This document shows positions 6,562-7,089 of a stretch of DNA of 7,089 nt, in pieces (the first letter of the stretch is position 1; each line of letters opens with the position of its first letter). This DNA is from Thiohalocapsa sp. (GTDB lineage: Bacteria > Pseudomonadota > Gammaproteobacteria > Chromatiales > Chromatiaceae), in contig NZ_JAIFKJ010000527.1 of the NCBI RefSeq assembly GCF_019695415.1, positions 1 to 7,089 of the forward strand, read 5' to 3'. Both the position numbers and the translations under genes were made by a program. The notes under the pieces are model-generated. The model was given only the letters and a program-made list of their open reading frames with translations, searched no databases and had not been told where the DNA came from.

Positions 6562-7089
6562 ATGAGCAGCGCTTCCGATATTTCGACGCGTGTCGGGCGA
6601 GGAGCCGCGCTCTTGGTTCTTGGGGAGATCCTGCTCCGCGGCGTCGGGCTTATCAACCTCCCTATACTCGCACGCTTACTCGGCCCTGAAGATTTCGGCA
6701 TCATCGCTGCGGCAACCTTTGTTCTCGGGCTGTCCGAGGCGCTTACTCGGCTGCCGATGGGCGCCGCGCTGATTCGCCACGAACAGCTGCACGACACTCA
6801 TTTCAACACCGCTTTCACGCTCACTGCATTGCGCGGCCTTTTCCTCGGTGCGATCATCTTCGCGTCCGCGGAAGCTGCAGCCGATTTGTTCCGTGACCCG
6901 ACGGTCAAGCCTGTACTGCAATGGCTGGCGATCGGCCCTATTCTAATGGGGTTCGAAAACCCCCGTTTCGTGCTTTTCGAAAAACGCCTCGAGTTTGGAA
7001 AGCCGGCAATGATCGGCGTCCTCGCCGCTGCTGGCGGGGCGATACTCGCGATATTGCTTGCCCTTACGCTTTGCAATTTTTTGGCCTTG
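6562..7089 (+). CDS. Oligosaccharide/polysaccharide flippase, MOP (Wzx/PST) superfamily (partial, C-terminus beyond right edge)
   Basis: Only the first 176 residues are in the window. The protein is strongly hydrophobic, with candidate transmembrane helices at about residues 13-35, 45-63, 83-105, 118-134 and 149-172. The segment LPILARLLGPEDFGIIA (33-49) is the typical first-loop signature of Wzx-like lipid-linked oligosaccharide translocases, and KRLEFGKPAMIG (141-152) fits the family's motif before helix 5. Such proteins flip undecaprenyl-linked repeat units across the inner membrane for O-antigen, capsule or exopolysaccharide. An in-frame TGA at 6547-6549 excludes an upstream start, so ATG 6562 is the first possible start; no strong Shine-Dalgarno precedes it. 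Codons such as ATA, TTA and TTG are commoner than in the neighbours and G+C falls to about 55% at the right end, suggesting a transferred surface-polysaccharide locus beyond the edge. The particular glycan cannot be named. Confidence 0.86.
   Translation, partial: MSSASDISTRVGRGAALLVLGEILLRGVGLINLPILARLLGPEDFGIIAAATFVLGLSEALTRLPMGAALIRHEQLHDTHFNTAFTLTALRGLFLGAIIFASAEAAADLFRDPTVKPVLQWLAIGPILMGFENPRFVLFEKRLEFGKPAMIGVLAAAGGAILAILLALTLCNFLAL

Overview
The window is GC-rich chromosomal DNA, roughly 62-73% G+C by hand count of sample lines over most of its length. It reads as a gammaproteobacterium. The main evidence is the minus-strand gene order rlmN - pilF - hisS - yfgM - bamB, a conserved gammaproteobacterial housekeeping cluster. 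A type IV pilus pilotin inside the cluster resembles the Pseudomonas/Chromatiales arrangement rather than the enteric one. A halophilic or purple-sulfur relative (Ectothiorhodospiraceae/Chromatiales) is a guess from composition only.

Layout. Bases 1-5193 hold five minus-strand genes transcribed from right to left: rlmN (23S rRNA/tRNA m2A methyltransferase), pilF (pilotin lipoprotein with TPRs), hisS (histidyl-tRNA synthetase), yfgM (Sec-associated membrane-anchored TPR protein) and bamB (outer-membrane assembly lipoprotein, cut by the left edge). rlmN/pilF and yfgM/bamB each overlap by 4 bases (ATGA type). The pilF-hisS and hisS-yfgM gaps are 58 and 72 bases, so the set is probably one operon. 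Bases 5194-5459 are a divergent intergenic region with a plausible minus-strand promoter for rlmN and a perfect Shine-Dalgarno on the plus strand. Bases 5460-6413 hold a plus-strand DHH/DHHA1 phosphoesterase. After 148 bases of spacer, a plus-strand polysaccharide flippase (MOP/Wzx type) starts at 6562 and runs off the right edge. Its last 180 bases are visibly lower in G+C (about 55%), which suggests the edge of a surface-polysaccharide locus.

How the genes fit together. The minus-strand block joins translation functions (rlmN, hisS) to envelope biogenesis (PilF guides secretin assembly at the outer membrane, YfgM handles substrates leaving SecYEG, BamB helps BamA fold outer-membrane proteins). 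The usual rodZ and ispG are absent between pilF and hisS. I do not see a clearly novel system here. The points worth a second look are the missing rodZ-ispG pair, the start-site ambiguity and GGGR motif of the DHH protein, an Ala/Gly-rich tail on BamB, and the composition change at the flippase.
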